56,782 nucleotides of DNA. It comes from a virus. The stretch lies in the IMG/VR virus record IMGVR_UViG_3300042885_000612, positions 1-56,782 of that record; one strand, given 5' to 3'. The stretch's first letter is position 1. Each line of letters starts with the position of its first letter. This document shows positions 53,576-56,782 of this stretch, one piece after another. The notes under the pieces were generated by a model. It saw nothing but the letters and a program-made list of their open reading frames with translations, did no database searches and was not told the DNA's origin. The position numbers and the translations under genes are program-made.

Positions 53576-56500
53576 TTAAATAAATTCTATTTGACCACCT
53601 TGTTCCATAAATCTTTTTACTTCATCAGCAGTCATATATGCTGTACCTCCTACTTGAAGAGCTCCTCCACTTTGAGTTTGACCATACTGTAATTGACCTT
53701 GATCTCTTGCAAAGTCTAAACCTGTACTTGATCCTGTAAGTGATGTTTGACCAGTTTTCTTAAATGGATCTCCAGCTACATTACTTGCATAAAGATTGTC
53801 AGAAGTTTTATTAGCTAGTTTTTGATTCTTAAGTTTACCAATTTCAAATTGATTTGCTAACCAAGGAACAGTACTACCTAGTTTATTTCCAAAAGCCATC
53901 CAAGCTTCTGTATCATATTGTTTAACATCTTTATTTTTGAATTTCATTTTTACATCTTGCTTATCCATCATTTCTTTTTTCAAATCTGCTGGATTCATAG
54001 ACATAGGATCTTTTTCATTCAATTTTATTCCCTCATAACATTTACTTGTAGGATCTTGCTTATCAGCATCTGTACAATCTTTCAAATACTCATTTTTAAG
54101 TTGTTCACCTTGTGGTGCAAATCCAAATGAATTCATATCACTCCACATACTTGATGGTTTTAATCCTGTATCAGGACCCATGTTGTCATATGTACTAATT
54201 AAATCTAAATTAGATTTACCTACAAATGCTGGATTCATAGTATAGTCTACAGGATTATTACCGCCTTCTGCAGTTGGTAGATAACCTCCATAAGCCATGT
54301 AATCTGGCATATAACCACCATAAGCAAAGCCAGGAAAATTACCTCCAGGAAACTGATTCATAACACCTTGCATTTTTTGTGCATCCTGAAGTCTTTGAAT
54401 TTCATTCATGAAATTTCTTTCAGCATTTGCTCCTGGACTATTTGAAATATAATTACTAGCAGGCATTTGATTTTTAGCCTCTAATGGAGATGTTCCTACA
54501 GTACTTCTAGAAGTATTATAATCTAAATTATTCCCAGATGCAGTACCTTGTATAACATTGGCTCCTTGTTGAGGACTTCCTGGATCTCTAGTATCTCTGG
54601 GTTTTGCTTGCAAAGGACTTGAACCTATCATGTTTCTAGTATCTTGATAGTTTAAATTATTACCTGATGCAATATTTTGAATTACATTTGCTCCTTGACT
54701 TGGGCTACCAGCATTTACATTTGGTTGTATTGAAGATGTTTGAGATTTATCTTCTATAGTTTCAGTTGATTGATTCAGTTCAGTCTTTGGCATATTCGAC
54801 CATTTCTGATCTTCCCTCATATATCTTTTTTCTCTTCTTTTATCTCTGTTAGACATGTTGTTCCACTCTTCATCAGTATATTTAAAATAGTCTTGTACAG
54901 GATTCTTTTTTGGAGTTTGATTATTAGTTGCACTATCACTTTTATTATCACTTGTATTATTAGCTTGATTATTATTTTGAATTTGAGCATTCTTGTTTGG
55001 ATCTAGAGTAATATTATTTGCAGTTCTAGGATCAATATATTTACTAAAACTCATTTCATATTCTTTAGGTCTTCCAGATAACCAACCTGACTTAGTAACT
55101 TTAAGATTTGTAAGATGTGTTTTATCATCAAAACCAGTAAAAGGCATACCGTTACTAGTTTCCATTCCTTTAAGTTTACTCCAAGTTCCTAAATAGTTAG
55201 GTGCCAGATTAGCTGAAAACATTTGATCTAAGAAACCATTAGATCTATAACCTGGGTTATAGTTATAACCAGGATTATATCGTTGACCATAATTATTGTA
55301 ATAACTACCTTGTTGTTGTTGCATGTTATTACCAAATTGCTTAGTGTACTGAGCCATTCTTTGGTTTACAGCATCATCAATTAATTTTTGTTGTTCTGAT
55401 TGATTTGTGAATTTATCTTTATTTTGATTATAGTATTCTTGATTTCTTTTTAATACATTTTCATCATAAGCTTTTTTCTCATCATCAGACATTGCTGTCT
55501 TTGTTTTATCAATAGTACCATCATCTTTTAAGAATATAGTAGTACCATCTGGCTTAGTTACCCATTGACCACCACCTTCAAATGTTGGCATACCACCATT
55601 TCTATACATTCTTCCAAAGTATGGATCAGCTGTATTAATAGTATTTCTATCATCATCAAAAATGTTTTCATCACCACCATATACAAATCTAGTTAAGCCT
55701 GATTCTGGATCAGCAAAACCTCCCATTTGATTTAGTGGAGCCTGAATATAATCAGGTACACCGTTATTATCTTTATCTACCACCTTTGTATTATCTACTT
55801 TAGGTTGTACTGTACTATCTGGTTGACCCGGATATAGAATTTGATCTATCTCAGTTACATCTGCAACTTTGTTATTATCTTGATCCCATGATGGAGGATT
55901 AGGTTCTGCATTTTCATCTGGTCTTTGAACTAAATCCGGAATATTATTATTGTCTTTATCATATGTTTGAGGATCAGCTTTTTTATTAATCTCTCGGATA
56001 ATCCCCTCTCTTTTTACTTTGGTAGTTTCTACCATACCTTTAACAGTATTCCAATTAGAACCCCAAGAAGTATTCCAACTACCACCACCTACTCCCATAT
56101 TAGCTCCACCTGGAAGCCCTAGTAGAAGAGTACCATGTCCCCATCCTGGCATAATGCCTTGATTTCCTTGGAATTTAATGTCATATTCTTTAGGTCTTCC
56201 TAACCAATTAGTTTTATGTACATTGAGTTCAGAACCTTTAATAGCAGGATCCATATAAATGTTAGGCAGCATTCTAGAAACTTGTCTATGCATTTTTCTA
56301 TACTCTCTTGGAGAAGGCATTGTCATTCCTTTTTGAGCACTAAACATGGCATTCATAGGATTATCAGTCATATAGTTATTAGCATCTTGCATCATAGCTA
56401 AATGATGATAAGGATGTTCAGTATCTGTTAAAGGTTGCTGACCACCATCTTGACCCATTGGCATTTGCATTGGTGCTCCTGCTTGTTGCATAGGTGGACC

Positions 56501-56782
56501 TTGTTGCATCATTTGTTGTTGCTGTTGCCATGCTTGTTCTGCTTTCTCTTTATCTTTAGCAGTTTGAGTAACTCTAGCAAGACCCTCTACAAATTTAGAT
56601 TTTTTCTTACCTCTATCTAAAGTTAATGTATCTGTCATATCAAATTGCTCAGAAGGATCTTCTTGTTGCATTCCTTCTCTAGCTTTTTTAAGTTCTGACA
56701 TTACATTTTTAATGAAGCTTCTTTTATTTGTAGCTCCACCATTTGCATAATTAAATGCATTTAAGTCATCTCCTTCAAAGCC
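53576..56782 (-). CDS. Large low-complexity probable virion protein, 5' end outside the window
   Basis: The frame has an ATG at 56701 (1041 residues), but 27 further in-frame codons run to the window edge without a stop (FEGDDLNAFNYANGGATNK and on), so the gene most likely begins outside. Numbered from that ATG: a Q/M/P-rich stretch at 55-95; a WLGRPKEYDIKF motif near 165 repeated as WLSGRPKEYEMSF near 535; three DxDNNxxxD calcium-loop-like motifs at about 242-317; Q/N-rich linkers; two 42-residue repeats (GANVIQ...SGNNL...SSPLQAK) near 665-740; YGGYMP/YGGYLP units; C-terminal GGQIEFI. No enzyme motif. It precedes the 773-codon gene by 10 bases. Confidence 0.65.
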   Translation of the reverse strand, partial: GFEGDDLNAFNYANGGATNKRSFIKNVMSELKKAREGMQQEDPSEQFDMTDTLTLDRGKKKSKFVEGLARVTQTAKDKEKAEQAWQQQQQMMQQGPPMQQAGAPMQMPMGQDGGQQPLTDTEHPYHHLAMMQDANNYMTDNPMNAMFSAQKGMTMPSPREYRKMHRQVSRMLPNIYMDPAIKGSELNVHKTNWLGRPKEYDIKFQGNQGIMPGWGHGTLLLGLPGGANMGVGGGSWNTSWGSNWNTVKGMVETTKVKREGIIREINKKADPQTYDKDNNNIPDLVQRPDENAEPNPPSWDQDNNKVADVTEIDQILYPGQPDSTVQPKVDNTKVVDKDNNGVPDYIQAPLNQMGGFADPESGLTRFVYGGDENIFDDDRNTINTADPYFGRMYRNGGMPTFEGGGQWVTKPDGTTIFLKDDGTIDKTKTAMSDDEKKAYDENVLKRNQEYYNQNKDKFTNQSEQQKLIDDAVNQRMAQYTKQFGNNMQQQQGSYYNNYGQRYNPGYNYNPGYRSNGFLDQMFSANLAPNYLGTWSKLKGMETSNGMPFTGFDDKTHLTNLKVTKSGWLSGRPKEYEMSFSKYIDPRTANNITLDPNKNAQIQNNNQANNTSDNKSDSATNNQTPKKNPVQDYFKYTDEEWNNMSNRDKRREKRYMREDQKWSNMPKTELNQSTETIEDKSQTSSIQPNVNAGSPSQGANVIQNIASGNNLNYQDTRNMIGSSPLQAKPRDTRDPGSPQQGANVIQGTASGNNLDYNTSRSTVGTSPLEAKNQMPASNYISNSPGANAERNFMNEIQRLQDAQKMQGVMNQFPGGNFPGFAYGGYMPDYMAYGGYLPTAEGGNNPVDYTMNPAFVGKSNLDLISTYDNMGPDTGLKPSSMWSDMNSFGFAPQGEQLKNEYLKDCTDADKQDPTSKCYEGIKLNEKDPMSMNPADLKKEMMDKQDVKMKFKNKDVKQYDTEAWMAFGNKLGSTVPWLANQFEIGKLKNQKLANKTSDNLYASNVAGDPFKKTGQTSLTGSSTGLDFARDQGQLQYGQTQSGGALQVGGTAYMTADEVKRFMEQGGQIEFI
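54475..54715 (-). repeat. Two tandem 42-residue coding repeats
   Basis: Within the largest low-complexity virion gene, two adjacent units share GSPxQGANVIQ, ASGNNLxY and GxSPLxAK. The units differ at several positions, so they are old enough to have diverged, but the backbone is kept. Boundaries are approximate. Confidence 0.75.
55745..55980 (-). repeat. Three calcium-loop-like DxDNNxxxD units
   Basis: The encoded protein has DKDNNNIPDLVQ, DQDNNKVADVTEI and DKDNNGVPDYIQ at spacings of about 30-40 residues. The D-x-D-x-N-G/N-x-x-D pattern is that of thrombospondin type 3 and related calcium-binding loops. Boundaries are approximate. Confidence 0.75.

Noticed and set aside
1-56782. Reassignment of TAG to an amino acid, known in some crAss-like phages.
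   Set aside because: TAG ends several plausible genes right before the next start (for example 126-128, 601-603, 9515-9517), and the giant frames do not need TAG read-through.
1-56782. tRNA genes, CRISPR arrays, insertion sequences and retroelements.
   Set aside because: I saw no cloverleaf-like gap, regularly spaced direct repeats or transposase/reverse transcriptase motifs; nearly all bases are in supported genes. A dedicated tRNA scan could still find one.

Overview
The window reads as about 57 kb of a crAss-like bacteriophage (Crassvirales; podovirus-type phages of Bacteroidota). Three things support this. The coding is dense and AT-rich, and opposed gene blocks meet near 20.43-20.45 kb. 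The left block is a phage replication set. The right block holds three giant open frames (1934, 4739 and 2447 codons), and the largest carries a two-barrel RNA polymerase core with a DYDVD metal-binding loop, as known for the virion-packaged RNA polymerases of these phages. TAG, TAA and TGA all act as stops, so I see no codon reassignment. Genes preceded by a gap start after A-rich leaders rather than Shine-Dalgarno sites, as in Bacteroidota. The lineage is inferred from recognised motifs; no database was searched.

Left block, plus strand, 1-20428. From 1 to 2.5 kb lie small unrecognised or zinc-ribbon genes; three of their junctions carry the same 21-bp sequence. One gene at 2.45-2.77 kb points the other way. 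From 2.8 to 8.4 kb come uracil-DNA glycosylase, a DnaB/SF4 helicase core, a Sak4-like annealing ATPase, a probable ssDNA-binding protein and a TOPRIM primase. From 8.4 to 10.3 kb are a GIY-YIG-like protein and small conserved genes. From 10.3 to 12.6 kb is a pair made of a VWA/metallopeptidase-like protein and a MoxR-type AAA ATPase. From 12.7 to 20.4 kb are a protein of unknown function with an SSB-like tail, a PD-(D/E)XK exonuclease, family B DNA polymerase with proofreading motifs, a DUF932-like acidic-tailed protein, a MazG-like pyrophosphohydrolase and zinc-finger genes. Hairpin terminators divide the block at about 7.42, 12.63, 12.69, 16.05, 19.58 and 20.42 kb.

Right block, minus strand, 56782-20454. 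This looks like one long late operon. In order of transcription it holds two low-complexity Q/G/P-rich probable virion proteins (the first runs off the window edge), a 1067-codon probable cargo protein, the 2447-, 4739- and 1934-codon proteins and a 46-codon very basic protein. Gaps are -1 to 11 nt except for one 61-nt gap at 51.2 kb. The giant proteins carry two separate zincin motifs (HEAWH, HEFSH), a PD-(D/E)XK nuclease motif and a LysM motif.

The most striking object is the 4739-codon protein. Its N-terminal part holds a zincin and the RNA polymerase core. Its last 1300 or so residues join a SLOG-like nucleotide-binding fold in unusual motif order, a complete SF1 (Dda/RecD2-like) helicase, an AlkB-type Fe(II)/2-oxoglutarate dioxygenase with all ligand residues, and an ASCH domain. 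If it is packaged with the polymerase, this tail could be an injected toolkit that unwinds and repairs or edits entering DNA or early transcripts; that role is inference. There are no tRNA or rRNA genes, CRISPR arrays or insertion sequences that I could recognise, and no non-coding stretch longer than about 100 bases.
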